A program made the position numbers and the translations under genes. A stretch of 64,000 nt of DNA from Vanilla planifolia (Eukaryota; Streptophyta; Magnoliopsida; Asparagales; Orchidaceae), in assembly GCA_023846275.1 (NCBI GenBank), contig CM043874.1, positions 32,343,130 through 32,407,129 on the forward strand, given 5' to 3'. Below are positions 40,601 to 54,066 of the stretch, piece after piece; the first letter of the stretch is position 1; each line of letters opens with the position of its first letter. The notes under the pieces are model-generated. The model was not told where the DNA came from. It did not search any database and was given only the letters and a program-made list of their open reading frames with translations.

Positions 40601-43600
40601 TAAAGGATTACGGTTAAACATTGTAATTGAGCTTTTTGTAATAAAATAACTCAGCTCTTTATGGCTTGGCCTCTCCACATATAGTATATTGAGTGCCATG
40701 ATCCAAATGGTCAATTAAAAAGAGGAATGTTCCTCATTGCTCATCTTGTTAAAACTCCAAAGCCTTGCTCCAATTTTTAACTAACATCAATCAAATATTC
40801 AAAACTATACTTGCACAAATCTCAACCATGCATTAGTATCACTCAAGTTGGATCTATGATTAGCATCCTTGTGGTTACAACTTAAGTTTTCTTTATCAAA
40901 CAACAGTCTTGGATCATCAAGTTGTTAAAGGATTGGCCTTAGACTTGGAATCCAATTGGCTAATGAACAATTTAGTGAACTCGGCAACACTAGTAGTGGT
41001 AGTAAACTTCCTAATTTTAAGTCTATTGCTCATCGAACTAGAATATATTTGCAAAGTTGTCTAATGTGTTTCATCACAAAGGGAACTTAAAAAATTTTCA
41101 TAATTTTATTATTAATGATATTGTCGTCTAATTCTACTTAGTAAGTCCACAAATTGATATAGAAATCATTATTAAAACTAACTTTTTATATTTTAAAATC
41201 ACAAATAAAAATGTAACGTTTTTTTATAATCCAAGATTTTAATAAATGAGATAGGTGTTACAACACTATTGAACTAACATATTAGTCTAATTCTATGAGA
41301 TGCACCAATTTGTAAGCACAATTGCATCATCAATTGCGTAATCTATCATAGCAGTCTAATGTTGTCAAAGATGTGCCATTGATTTATGTCTAGGTATTGA
41401 CATATTGCGACTATTTTGTTCACCACACCTATCTAATGAATGAAAACTCAATTATGTTCATAAAATAAATTAGAAATTGTATCTTCAAGTTTAATATAAG
41501 GCATGTCCAGATTATGCAACAATAAAAAAAGGTTCACTTCCTTGATAGCAAGCATGATCTCTAAGAAGTCATCTTTGTAAACATCAATCATTATGGCAAT
41601 CATTTGCTTCTTCATATTTGTATTTTCTATGCTTGTATTTTAAGTAGATATGTCTAAATTTGTTGCATACATAGCACATGGGCTCTGCCACCCTTATCTT
41701 TGGCTTATTCCTTTATTAAGATAATTAATTAATTTTTTCTGTCTTTTCACTAATGTTTCAGCATTGCTTGAGGTCATTAAAGTCACTTTGAGTGGTAAGA
41801 GGGCACCTTATTTTATTTATTTATATTGTTGGGTATAAAATAAGTGGTTGTAGGGCTAATTGAGTTGGTATGAAAACATTTCAAAAAATAATATCTTTGA
41901 ATGACTAAAGAAAGTTATAGAAAATGCTTGAATATTTTGTAGTCAAATTGAAATATAAAGAGCAAGAAAGATATAAAGACACCATGATTCATAAGGTGTT
42001 TCAAATCTACCCTCAAACCAACTTATGTTAGGCTTAATTACTTTCGAATCTACATCTTCATAGTTGGTAGAGAAAGTAATTCTTAAGGTGATTCTTAATT
42101 CTTAATAGTTGTTATGACACTTATTTTAAGAGATTGTGGTTAGGTTTTATAGAACTTATTATGTGGTAGAGGAAGTAAAGGAATGGAATAAGAGATTTTT
42201 GATAGTTTAATGTAAACATGGATCTACATCTAACACTGGCTAAAAGTCTCAGAAAAAATACTAGAACATTTTTAATGAAAAAACCCTACATCACCATTTT
42301 AAAAAAGTCATACAATAGTAGCTTTACAAATGACTACAAAATTGTGTTTAAAAAATCTTTCAAGATTGGCCATATGAAAGCCTACAATATTAGCTTATAA
42401 AATGTTACAACACTAGCAAACCAAAACCAATAAAAAAGGAATAAAATCCCAACAACAAGACAAGAAAATCAAGCGAATGATCAATGCAAAATCTTAAAAC
42501 TAAATGAACAACTAAGAAAGAGGCACAACAATTTCATTAACAAAACTCAAATATGATATGCAATAATTTTTATGGTAGTAAGTATAAAAACATGTTACAT
42601 AGCTCAATGGGAAATAAAGGCTTTTTAGGATGAGTTTAATGTAAACAAGTTGGGCCTTACAAACCTCTTGTCTTACAAATGATGAATATTTTTGTGATCA
42701 CCTTCTCATAGATGTTTCCATTAAGTATTAACCTTTAAGTTATGTTTAGATGCTTTTAAGTAGTCCTTTCTAGACACTCCAATGGATCTATGTATCCCTT
42801 TAGTGGTATGACAAAAACAAGTTTAAACCAGTTGTTTGAAGATTTTAAACAAAAAAAACTTGTATTATCCACAAACGTTTCAATTATAATGGTATACAAT
42901 TTCACTCTCTATGCTAATTGTATGTTTATAATCCATCTATCCTACTGATATGATGTTACTCAATTTCTTATCAAAAGATCATTCTTATATCATAAATAAT
43001 CTAACAAAAATCAATAAAAAAAATCATCTTAAAATCTAAATTCTGTCGTTTTAAGAAAACATTGTATGACTTATGATTATAGACTAAAAGCTTCATATGA
43101 TAAGCCCATTCTTATAGATTGTAACACATTGTATTCGTATGATAAGTTAATTATACTTTTATTATACGATTTTCTTAGGCATTATCAATCTCTTCAACTC
43201 TCATTACTAAGATATGATGATCGCATTAGTATGGAAATCACAGTTAAGTGATACTTCAATTCCACTCCATACATAACATCACTTAAAATTAATCTCTTTG
43301 GTAAACCATTAAATAATTAAAATGATAATGGTATTATTAACATAAGAATAGAATAAACATCTAAATAATATGAGATTTTATGATAAGTAATCTTCTTTAG
43401 GTATAATAAGCACAAAGCAAGCATACCTCACCCAATCTTCATTCTATTTCTATTTTAACATGACTGAGTAATGATGTAATGAAGAAGTATATAGACCATC
43501 TAAATAGTGCACGTACCTAAAAAAAATAATAAAAGTGCAAAGATGGGTCTCAAAAAAATTATACACATTCACTCAATTCTCATTAAAACTTCAATGTGGC

Positions 43601-44770
43601 TTGAAATTTATAATATGTTTTAATATTCTATTAATAAGGATAGTGATTCAATAATGAAGTTATCCAAGTGATGCTCAGAGTTGCATTTCTCATAGTGTTA
43701 GTTATAGTTTAAACCAAACACCATTGTTATAACTCCTTGAGTCAATTGATTAACTCTCAACATAAATAACCTATTTGATCTTAAGATGGATCATAAAAAA
43801 TCATTTAAGCAATACTATTGCTAAATAAGCAATACAATGTTTTTATTGTCATTAAGGATGTGGTGGAATGACCAAACAGTATAACACTTTTTACATTTTA
43901 GGAGAAAGAGTACATTATTTTAAATGGCATTACGACACACTAGTTGTATTGCAATTTGTTCCAAAAAGTCTCACAAAACAAACATTCCATGATAAAATAG
44001 TTACTACTAAATTTCTTGATGGTATTTGGGAAAATTCTTGTTAGAATGCTCCAAAGACAATTTCTTCAAATTAATAATATGTCAAACTTTGTGAATAATG
44101 CTTTGTTTCCATAATTCATTACTGTGCTACACTGTCCTTATGTAATGTCTCAGTTATGTGAATGGCGAACTACTAAAACATTTTGCCAACATACTTTCCT
44201 ATAAATGTTGAAGGCATTTTTCTAGGTTAATTAATGTGGCATTTGATTAGCATAACAACTTAATATGATTTCTTAGTTGGTTATAACTTTATGTTATGCT
44301 CTTCACTTGTCTTTATTAATGTAGTTGTATGAATTAGGGTTCTACTAGTTTAATCAAATGATTACTTGATAAGTTAATGTATATGAAGTTGATCAATATG
44401 GATAAGCCATTTATGAGAAATTAATAGTAATAACAATGTTTGGACTCATTTGATAAGTAATCTTGTTCAATTCTAATGTTTGTAGAGGTTTAATAAGAGA
44501 ATGAGCTATCATATTGGCCTCTATTGTCTACAACATTCTGTTACAATTGAATTATTATGGTTCCTTATTTGTTCCAAAAGCTTTGTTAGCTTACAAAGTA
44601 TGTTAATAGAGCGTAGGATCATTACAAATGCCTCCTGGTTATCCATATCAAAGATTGTGTAATGAATATTTGGCTTAGAACACCAGCACAAGAATTTTTC
44701 AACAAAAAGAAATGTGATGTCAAATCTTATAATGTTTTCATTTGGATAAGTAAAAGAATGAAATGTAATA
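37635..44770. other. Gene-free, moderately AT-rich unique or decayed sequence
   Basis: No sustained reading frame, RNA gene or satellite monomer is visible over 7 kb. Open frames stay below about 85 codons on both strands and do not resemble known domains. The exception is a decayed zinc-knuckle-like motif on the minus strand near 41.65 kb, described separately. A 26-codon minus-strand frame at 39,005-39,085, starting MAPTRKTKEERE and ending in a basic RRRSK stretch, is too short to call. The likeliest content is very old retrotransposon debris. Confidence 0.5.
41584..41703 (-). pseudogene. Possible gag zinc-knuckle remnant
   Basis: On the minus strand an open stretch reads ...EPMCYVCNKFRHIYLKY..., with the knuckle at 41,635-41,676. 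It matches the C-x2-C-x4-H-x4-C spacing of retrotransposon gag zinc knuckles, except that the last Cys is Tyr (TAC, explained by one G-to-A change from TGC). A basic stretch (KYKHRKYKYEE) follows, and a stop closes the frame at 41,584. Upstream on the same strand, in another frame, LMTSSNAETLVKRQKKL is open, which would fit a frameshifted gag. I cannot find protease, integrase or reverse transcriptase nearby, so the assignment rests on one motif and could be chance. Confidence 0.35.
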
Positions 44771-45640
44771 TTCTTTATATTTTATAATCACAAAAGAATA
44801 ATATATAAAAACACTATGCTATATAAGTGAAATTTCTATCAAAAGAGTACTGCAAGTAAAAGAAGATGTCAAATAGAATTAGAAGAAGAAAAAACAATCA
44901 TATAAATAATAGTTAAAAAAGGTACAAGAAGAAAAAATAAAGAGTATAAGATGAGCAATTTGTAGCATAAATAAAAAAAATGTTCAAAGATATAGTGGTA
45001 AAAGAAAAGGAATAAGAATATAATAGAATAATAAAATTAAGAAAAATGGAAATAAACAAATTTGAACAATGTCAACGAATTTATTCATAATTACAAAGAT
45101 GTATAATAAAAATAATTATTATTTAAAAAAATTAAGAATTTATTTTATTTATAATAAATAATTTTATAATAACTTAATTATTTTTAATTATTATATAAAA
45201 TATTCATTTTTTAATCTTTCTTATTGTAATTTTGCAATTCTAAGTAATATTTCTTACTACTATTATTTGAATAATAACACGTATTAATTAAGAAAAAACT
45301 TGCAAATAAAAAAAAACTTTATTACTAACTAATTTTATAATAATTATAATGTATTAATTATTTTTTAATAATTTAATTTTAGTTAATTTTTTAATTTAGT
45401 GCATTTTCAAATTAATATTTTTATATAATATCGAATTTCTTATAGATGCTTTTTTTTCTTTTAAATGGAAACATTTGAGATCTTCAAAAAGTTTTTTCAA
45501 CATATTTTAAATAATTGGTAAAAGTATTTGTGATTATTTTTCCTTATTTATTATTTTTTTAATTCTTTCAATTCATAAAATATTATTTTTTTTCTTACTC
45601 TTTTTCTTTTTACAAATAGATGGCATGCGTTAGGAACATA
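44771..45640. repeat. AT-rich block preceding GA block 2
   Basis: Sequence dominated by ATTATT, TAATAATT and TTTAATTA motifs with very little G or C and no reading frame. The first ~300 bases are A-rich and purine-leaning (AAGAAGAAAAAACAATC and similar). The rest is AT-only in character. It occupies the same relative position as the AT-rich half of the insertion at 30.9-31.3 kb. Confidence 0.6.
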
Positions 45641-47425
45641 ATCAGAAATGAATTTGTGATAGTGGTAGAAAAAAAGAGAATGAGAGAAGAAAAGAAGAGC
45701 AACAGAAAAGACACAAAGAAGTGTGAGATATAGAGAGTAAGAGAGAGACAACACAAAAAAATTGTTTGAATAAGCGAAAGAAAGAGAAAAGAATGATAAA
45801 GGAGGACTAGATGACAAATTAAGAAATAAGAGGTAAATAAAAATTTAGAAGTAAGAGAAGAGTAATAGGAGAGTGAGAAGAAGAAGTAAATGGAGAAAAA
45901 TATATTCTTTTAAAAGGAGAAAATGGGAAGAGAGTTAGGTAGAGCATCAATAGAGAGAGAAGGCTTTGAGATAGGCTGGTAATAAGGGAAGAGAGAGTGA
46001 ATAGAGTAAGGGGAAAGTTAGAGAGAGATACATAGAAACTAAAAGACTATAAAAGACAGAAAGATGAGAGTGACTAAGAGTGATAGTGTTAAAGAGAGAA
46101 AAGACTATATGATGAAAGGGAGAGGAGATAGAGAGAGACAAAGTTAGAGATGAGAAAAAATTACAGAGACATGATGAGAAGAAAATGTTAGTGATGGGAA
46201 CTAAAGCATAGGTGACATATTTTTGGATAATGTAAGAGAATGGAGTAAAAGACTTTGGTCAAGAATTGATGAGAGAGAAAAGTGTCATAAATAGAGCAAT
46301 TAAAGCATGAAGGGAATTGATAGATTATATAGAATGTTTGAGAAAGAGGAAATTGAGAGGAATGATGGAAGCAAATATAAAAAGATTGAGACAAGATAGA
46401 GATAAAGAAATAAAAAGGTAAAGAGTGAAATAATGTTATAGATTTAGTGATATAGTTAAAGATAAGGGGGAGAAAGAGTAGGGGCGATAAAATGGGAAGT
46501 AGAGTATGTAAATGGTCAAGAGAAAGACAAAAAGAGATGGGAGAATAGAAGTCAGAAAGACATGTAAACAAAAGAAAGGTGAGCAAGTTAGTGATGAGTG
46601 AAAGCATTGTAAATGAAGGAAAAGAAACAAGAAAAATAGGTCAAGAAAATGGTAGAATGGGAAAGAAAGAGTAGAGAGAAATAAAAATAGTGATATTAAG
46701 GTCGTGTGATAGAGACATAAAGAAAGATAAAGTCAGAGAGAGAATCACAAGTGGAGAGAAGACATTGATTGATTAGGATAGATGCAAAGATTAAAAATAG
46801 GTAAGCATTACAAAGAGATAGTGGAGAGAAAAATGAAGAGAGAGAGAAATGATAAGTTGATGATGATAGGAGATAGATAAGCATGAAGAGAAAAATAGTG
46901 TAAAATGAAAAGGTGGGGAAAAATGCAATTTTGATAGAGACGAGACATATAGAGTTGAAGATAGTACAAGAGAGAGATAAAGAATTTGGGAAATTAAGTA
47001 ATAGCAAGAACCAAGTCATTCAGAAAAGGAGATGTGTAGAAAAGAGAGATAAGAACTAGGAGAAATGATGATAAAAATAGGAAAATGATTGAAAAACAAG
47101 ATAGAGATTGGTTGAGAGCTTGGCATTACAAGCATGGAATAAATTTATTTAGGAGATGAGAAGAGTGAGAAAATAGAAAAATGAAATTGTGTGAGATTTA
47201 GTAAAGTAAGAAAGTTTGAGTGAGTGATAGGAAGGTTTAGATCACAGAGAATAGAAATGTGAAAATGAAAGAAATAGTTTAATACTAAGAAACAAAGTAG
47301 GTAAGGTCAAGTAATAGATAAATAAATACAAAGTCAAGGACATAGCATAAGGGACAAAAAAATAGGTAGAGAGACATAAACTTGTTAACAATGAGAGGAA
47401 TAGAGAGTAAAAAAATTATCAAATA
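45641..47425 (+). repeat. Purine-rich (GA) block 2
   Basis: About 1.8 kb with an almost exclusively A/G + strand: GAGAGAGACA, AGAAAGAGTAG, GGGAGAAAGAGTAGGGG. Minus-strand open frames (up to 139 codons, Ser/Leu/Phe/His-rich) are a by-product of this composition. Words shared with block 1 include AGTGATATTA and GAGAGACATA. No coding, RNA or transposon signature is visible. Confidence 0.8.
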
Positions 47426-49485
47426 TTATTATTTATGACAGTGTTTTAAATTAAGACTAATTGTTGGTATTTTTAAAATTATTGTTACTTTCTTTTACAA
47501 TTTCCTTGAAGAATTCATTATATTACACTTATAATAAATATAATTAATTTTTTACTTTTGAATAATAAATTCATTAAATGTTTTTATTCCAAACTATTAT
47601 TATAGTGTTTATTTTAATATTGAATAGTTAGAATTAATTTTTTCTTTAGTATCTTAAGTGCCAAATAGTTATTTATATAAATAATTCTAATTCTAAAAAT
47701 AAAAATGAAGAATAATAAATAATTCTTAATAATAGTTTAAGTATAAGAACAAACAAATGCTTTTTATTAAATTTATTGATGAAAATTATTAAGAATATTT
47801 CTTTCTATAATTTGAATATAAATATTTTTGTCTGAAGTCAATCGTAATTCTTGTGTTAACTTATGGTTTATTTAACATTATTGATAATAAAAACTATTAT
47901 AATTATTATTGTAGTTACCACAAAAAACTTGTTGATTCGAAGAAAAGAAAATAATTTCCATGAGTATAATGATCATTATTATTTTCTTGACAATTATGAT
48001 TGATTCTTATAATTATAATAAATAGTATATAAGAAAAAAATTTCTCATAGAAATTACATATAATTTTTCATATTTGTGTTATTATTAATTTAATTATTTA
48101 ATAAATTAATTTTGTTATACAATTTTGTCCTAATTAGTTTATTAATATTTTTAGTAACTCTTTATTTAAATATTCCAAAATTTAATGTCCTTAACTATTA
48201 TTATGATAAGTTTGAAAATATTATTATTTTATAATTGTAATTTTTTAATAACCAATTATTCTTATTAAATTTCTTCTAATCAATTATTTTTAAATATTAC
48301 ATAATTCTTTTTGCATCTCTAGGATGTTTTTGTATTAATAATTAATAAGATTGGATTACTTAAAGATAATTATTAACATGAAATTTGACTCAAATGTGAA
48401 ACATTTTTTAGAACTATATCAATCATCAAAGTTATTGAAAAAAGATGTAAAATCGATCTTAGCAACAAATAATTTTTTATAATAATTAAGAAAACTATTT
48501 AAAGGAATTTACTTGAAGTAAGTAATATTATACCATAATAATATTGTCTTTAATAGTAATAAACCATGAATATGGATAGTCATAAGGAACAAAAAAAGGA
48601 ATAAAAAAAGAGAAAAATTTAAGAAAAATTAAAAGAATAGAACAGGAAAAAAGGGAAAGAATTAATAGAAGACAAAAAGAATAAAAAGAACTTTTAGTGT
48701 TGGAGCAAGAAAAATATGAAGAAAAAAAAACAAGAACAATATATTGATATCATTAATTAATTAAAATATATTAACAAAAAATTATGTTATTTTGTAAAAT
48801 TCTTATTATTTTTTAAAAAACTTATATTACCTTTCATTAATTAATTAGAACACTTATTATTATAAAATTTATTAATTATTTTTCATTAATATGCATCTTT
48901 ATTTAAGGTAAATTATATTTACTACAAATATTATTAGAAAAAATATTAATTATCTAATGTCATTGCTATTACCCAAAATAACTAAATAATATTAAGAATA
49001 ATATTATGATTATTGTATTAACATAATTATTTCAACATAACTGTTAACTATAAACTATAAAATATTTTTTATTACAAATTATCACAATTATTAATTATAT
49101 AATTATACAAATTATTATTATTGTTATTATGATTAGTTATTTAATCTCATTTAATTTATTCATCATTTTTTGATATTATCACTAATTTTTATTAGTGATA
49201 ATATATATATAAAATAACAGACAATAAAGTTTTCTTAATTAAAATGATTATTATAATAAAATATAACAACTTCATAAAACAACTATAAGATTTTCACAAA
49301 GTTTTATTGTTATGGAAATATTAGTTAGTAATTCTTATTCGACTGATGAATACATTCATTTTTTTATTCTTCTAATGGCTTATTTTTAAATTTTAAATTA
49401 ATCATTATTTAGTGAATTGTGTAGATAATGAATGAATTATAAAGATTATGTGCTATAGATGTATGCCATGAACATAATAATTGAA
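47426..49485. repeat. AT-rich block between GA blocks 2 and 3
   Basis: Two kilobases of ATTATTATT- and AATAATTATT-type sequence with no reading frame. It contains a short purine-rich island near 48,580-48,740 (AAAAAAGGAATAAAAAAAGA and similar), which may be a small piece of the GA-block material. Confidence 0.6.
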
Positions 49486-51745
49486 TTGTAGGGAAAAGAA
49501 TAAAGACATAAAAGAGACTTAGACAAGAGGAAGTGGTGAGAGAGATAGAAAGTAAAGAGAATCTAAGTTATAGAGACAGAGGAATGGGGCTAGATAGAAT
49601 AGGGTGAAAAATGAGAATGGTGGAAGAGAAAGGGAGAAGTGAAAGTGGGGAGAGGGAAAGAAGGATAAGAGAGGAAATGAAAGATATAAAAACAAGAGAT
49701 ATAGGATCAAGATTGTCAGAGAAAAAAATTAAAGTAATTAAAGAATAAAAAGGGGAAGGGAGGGTGGAAGAATCAAAAGAGAAAACGAAGGGACTATGAT
49801 TGAGGGGAAGTGAAAGATGTGAACTTAAGAAGATATAAATAAAAATTAGAAGGGAGTTAGACAAATAAAACGAATGATAAAGAGAGGGAGACCAATGGAG
49901 ATAAGAATCCTAAATAAAATGTAAGAGATAGACATAAAAAAACATAAATAGATGATAAGTAGACTAGAGAGAGAGTACAACTCTAGAGAGATATAAGAGA
50001 AAGGAGAGATAATAAAAGAGATAGAGAGGCATTATAAAGAAAGAATGATAAAATGAAAGAAATGAAAAATATTTAGGGGATACTATTAAAAGGAAATTTA
50101 AATGAGTGATACTAGAAAATTTTGAAAAAGGATGATAAATAAAGGGAAAGATGGAAGAGATAAGAATAGAAGATAAGATGGAGATGTGAAATAGTGAGTT
50201 AGTGAAGATTTAAGAAGAGGTAGAATAAGCTATAATGAGTTAAAGACATGATAGAAAAAACAAAAAATAAAAACGAAATGAAAAATATAGAGTTAGAGAT
50301 TGTGAGCAAAATTAGGAATTACAAGAGAGAAAGAGTGGAGATATGGAATGATAAATGGAGTGTGATAGATAACTGTGATACAAAGACAAAAAGAAAACAT
50401 AGAGTGGAAGAGAGAAAACCTACAGATGGAAATGAAATATAAGAGTGACTTATAGATATGAGAGATAGATAAGGAGAGAGAGAGAAATAAAAGAATAAAT
50501 TAATAGAAAATGAAAAAAGAGACAACAAGTGAGGTAGAATAAAAGAGAGAGCTAAGGGAAATAAAGAAAATGGTAAAGTTTTGGGAGAGCTATAGGATGA
50601 AAGATGTGGAGAATAGGAGAGAGTTCAAGATATAGAAGATAAAGAGATATAAAGAGATGAAGGAAGGGAGAATCAAGAGACAATAAAGATAACATTAGAT
50701 TGGAAAATGATTACAAATATAGTAAATGAGGGTCAAAGATGTAGAGCAATGAAATGCATAAAGGGAAGACAAAGTGGTAGAATAGATTGATAGATAACAT
50801 TGTAGACAATAGGAGAGTCAAATAAGGAAACAAAAAATAAAGAATTAAACTAATGAGAAAAGAGGAAAAGGAGATAAATAGATTGATAGACATTCAATGT
50901 GTTTGGCTAAAAAAAGTTGTGAGTGGCAAACACACTTAAATAGTGAAAGGAATAGAAGAGATAAGGAGAACATAGAATGAGAGAGTAGAAGAAGAGAATG
51001 AAAAAAATAGTGCAAGAAGAAAAGAGAATAATTTATAAAGAATTCAACTAGAAGAGACTTAGATTGATTGAGATGTAAGGAGAACAAAAGCATGAGTGAC
51101 AGATATAAAGCCTTATTAAAAGAGAAGTAATTAGATATAGAGAGAAAGAGAGATGTTTGAACCAAAGAAAAATTGAGAAGAGTGAAAGTAGATAAAGAGT
51201 GAATTAGGGGCTGAGCTTTGTAGATTTAGCAAAGTAGCAAAGTGTGGGAAGTAAGGAAAGAAAAACCAAGAGAAAAAAGGTAGTGAATGAGATAAATAGA
51301 TGACGAGGGAGACATTAGAGTAAGAGAGAAACAAAAAAGGAAAGAGAGAAAAATAACATAAAGTGCGAAGGAGCAAATAAAAAGAATATTGACAGGGAGA
51401 GAGAGTTTTTCAAAATAAAGAAGATAGAGTGAAAGAGATAAATAGAGATTAAAGTTAAACATTTAATAAGAAATTGATAAAGTTAAAGAGAAATAAATAG
51501 TGAAAAAGATGAAAAATAGTGAGAGAGGTTGGAGTAAATGATAATGAAAAGCCAAAGGAAGATAATGGAGAGAGAGGATAGAGAAAGAAAAAAGAACATA
51601 TAATGAGAAAGAGATAGAGTGAGAGATGGACAAGACGATAGGAAGAAGGGAAAGACAAGAAAGATAAGATAACAAGGGGACTTATATGGTAGTAATAAAG
51701 AGAAATGGCAAGAGAGGGTGTAGCAACAACATCAAGTAGATCTTT
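49486..51745 (+). repeat. Purine-rich (GA) block 3
   Basis: About 2.3 kb, the longest polypurine block, again with purines on the + strand. Typical words are AGAGAGGAAATGAAAG, GAGATAGAGAGGCATTA and GAGTGATACTAG. The second and third closely echo AATAGAGAGGCATAA and AGTGATATTAG in block 1, in the same order and about 50-90 bases apart. Overlapping minus-strand frames (60-106 codons) are compositional artefacts. Confidence 0.8.
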
Positions 51746-52199
51746 CAAAGGTTCTACTTAAAGGTGCATTATCCTTATATGAACTCAGAGCCATGCTAAG
51801 ATTGGCTTTATTTGCTTTTAGTTTCCCTTATCAGTATTATTGGGGGGTTTATTATAGTTGACCAATATTTATTATCATAGTTCATTTTTTGTCTTCAACT
51901 TATTTTGCACTAATTATCTAGTTATACTTTATTTTTAATCATTTGTAAGTTACCTAGTAATTCTTGATGCAAACTTCCAATAGAATGACTTAAATAAAGC
52001 TTTATGATTATTTCTATCATTAGCTGTCAATCATTATCTACACTATTCTACCACCTCAACCTTCTCACCCACATGTCAAACTACTAGACGTAAGCACCAA
52101 CCTCTTCCTACCAACATTGACAAACGAATCAATGTTGTCCTTAGCCTGTTTGTCCATCTGCCTTGCAATCTCTCAAGATTAGCACCACAATACCACTCA
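51746..52199. other. Gene-free spacer between GA block 3 and satellite
   Basis: Sequence of ordinary composition with no reading frame above 60 codons. It ends in a C-rich stretch around 52,060-52,190 that is unlike both neighbours. I recognise nothing in it. Confidence 0.4.
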
Positions 52200-54066
52200 T
52201 TTTATGAGTTTCAATTTTCTTATTGTACTTTGTTTCAATTTTTCACATTTTACCTTTTATATAACTTTACTTAACCTTAAAATAGAAATTTATTATTTTT
52301 TGTACTTATTTACTTTGGTAATTTGGAGTAATTTAAAATGAGGTATAATCAATAGTAACAAACATCATTAGATTAAACTATATAAGGTCTATCCAATTAA
52401 ATTTTTATTTTTATTTTATTAAGTTAATATTGTTATTATGGATTTTGTACACTATCTTAGACTTTTCTCTTTGTATCACATTTAATCACTGAAAATGTTA
52501 TGCATGATCTTCTTATTATCATTGAATACAAATTTCTCATTTAATTTATCAAATTTCATCAAATGTTTTTTCTTTAATTTTTTTATAATAATATATAATT
52601 TGAAATCTACTAATGTGTAACCTCTACAATAATTTTATTTAGTTTTATTACATTGGGTAAGTTTATGTTATTTTAGAATTAATATATATATTTACTTAAT
52701 ATTAAAATAATAATTAATTCTTATTTATTCTTATTTAATTAATTTATTTATGGTAATTAAAAATGAGGTCTGGTCTAGAGAAAACGGACATTGTTTGACA
52801 TTGACTGGTGGCTCTATCAAACTAAATATTCATGTTAATTTCTTTTTTAATATTTTTTTGTTATGTTTTTGGCATAATTTAAGAGTCATTACAATTTGTA
52901 CTATATTTGATAATCGAAGATGTCACATTCGATCTACAAAATGCCTTGCAATATAACAATCATATAATTTTCTATTTCTCTAAAGTTTTAGTTTTGATTT
53001 GTTTTAAATATTATGTAAGTTAAAATCTCATCTCGTGCGAGTTTTACATCACTTTCATTTTGTCATATTACATTACTTCAATTTACCACATTTTAGCTTT
53101 AATATTTATTTTCTTAGCATTCAAAAAATACTTTACAATTATTTTTATGCTTATTTCATTAGTAATTTATAGTATTTCTAAACCAGGTCTAATTGAAATA
53201 AAAACGTATTGCTAGATTAATCTCAACGAGTCCTATCAAATTAAATATTCTTTTTTACTTTTTAAAATTTTTTGTTTTCTAAGGTTTTGTGACACTTTAC
53301 CCAATGTTTTGATTAGTATATTGTTAGGAAATCAAGGATGTTACATTTGATTTTCTTAATATCTAAAAATGTAACTTTCACTTATGATTTATCTCATTCT
53401 TTTAAAGTTTTCAAATTGATTAGGTTATATTTTTTTGAACTTTAATTCTCCACTCATGAAACCTTTACAATGCTTTAATTATGTTATATATCTTCTTTTA
53501 ATTTAACACATTTTTAGCTTTAATACATATTTACTTAATATTATAATATTAATTTAATATTAGTTATTATTTTTGTAATTTAGAGTAGTTCCAAATGAGA
53601 TTTGATTGAAACAAAAAATCATTTCAATGGGTACTATCCAAACAAATATTCATATTTATATTTTTAAATACTTTTTATTTATGCTTTTGACATATTTTGG
53701 GAGCCATTTTGATTTGTGTCTTATTTGATGATTGATGATGTTTGTTTTAATCTCCTTACTATCTTGCAATACAATTTTTCCTCAAAATGGTTTTCTTAGA
53801 TTTAGTTATATTACTTTGTAAATCTAAATCTCCTCTATTTTTACTTTTATATCACCTTTATTTTTTTTAATTAAATTGATTTGATTTATCAATTTCAGGT
53901 ATAACATAAATTTCTTAATATTGATAATAAAAATTTTTTTATGCTTAATTATTCTATAATTGGTAGTAATTGTTAGTTATGTTTAATTGAGATGAAACAA
54001 ATACAATTAGACACATTTCATTAAGTTGTGTCTTACAAAATATTCATTTTTAGTTTTTTTTCTCTA
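52200..54066 (-). repeat. ~404 bp satellite, detached reverse-oriented segment
   Basis: About 4.5 reverse monomers. Reverse anchors occur near 52,365, 52,785, 53,215, 53,620 and 54,005. The reversed dyad and TAGCTTTAATATTTATT boxes lie between them. It is separated from the main array by 14.5 kb of other sequence. It has the same orientation as the left arm and as the 36.3-36.9 kb block. It ends in a 17-bp direct repeat at the border with LINE sequence. Confidence 0.82.

Noticed and set aside
40520..40714. Minus-strand frame with MWHLRL, resembling the WH-x-RLGH box of copia pre-integrase regions
   Set aside because: Only a handful of residues fit, the Gly-His pair is not in register, and no integrase motif follows.
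45551..47019. Minus-strand open frames up to 139 codons
   Set aside because: Same compositional artefact over GA block 2: overlapping frames all open at once, with no conserved motif.
49519..51748. Minus-strand open frames of 60-106 codons that look like membrane proteins
   Set aside because: Their hydrophobicity comes from TTC/CTC/TCT codons of the polypurine complement in GA block 3, not from a real protein.
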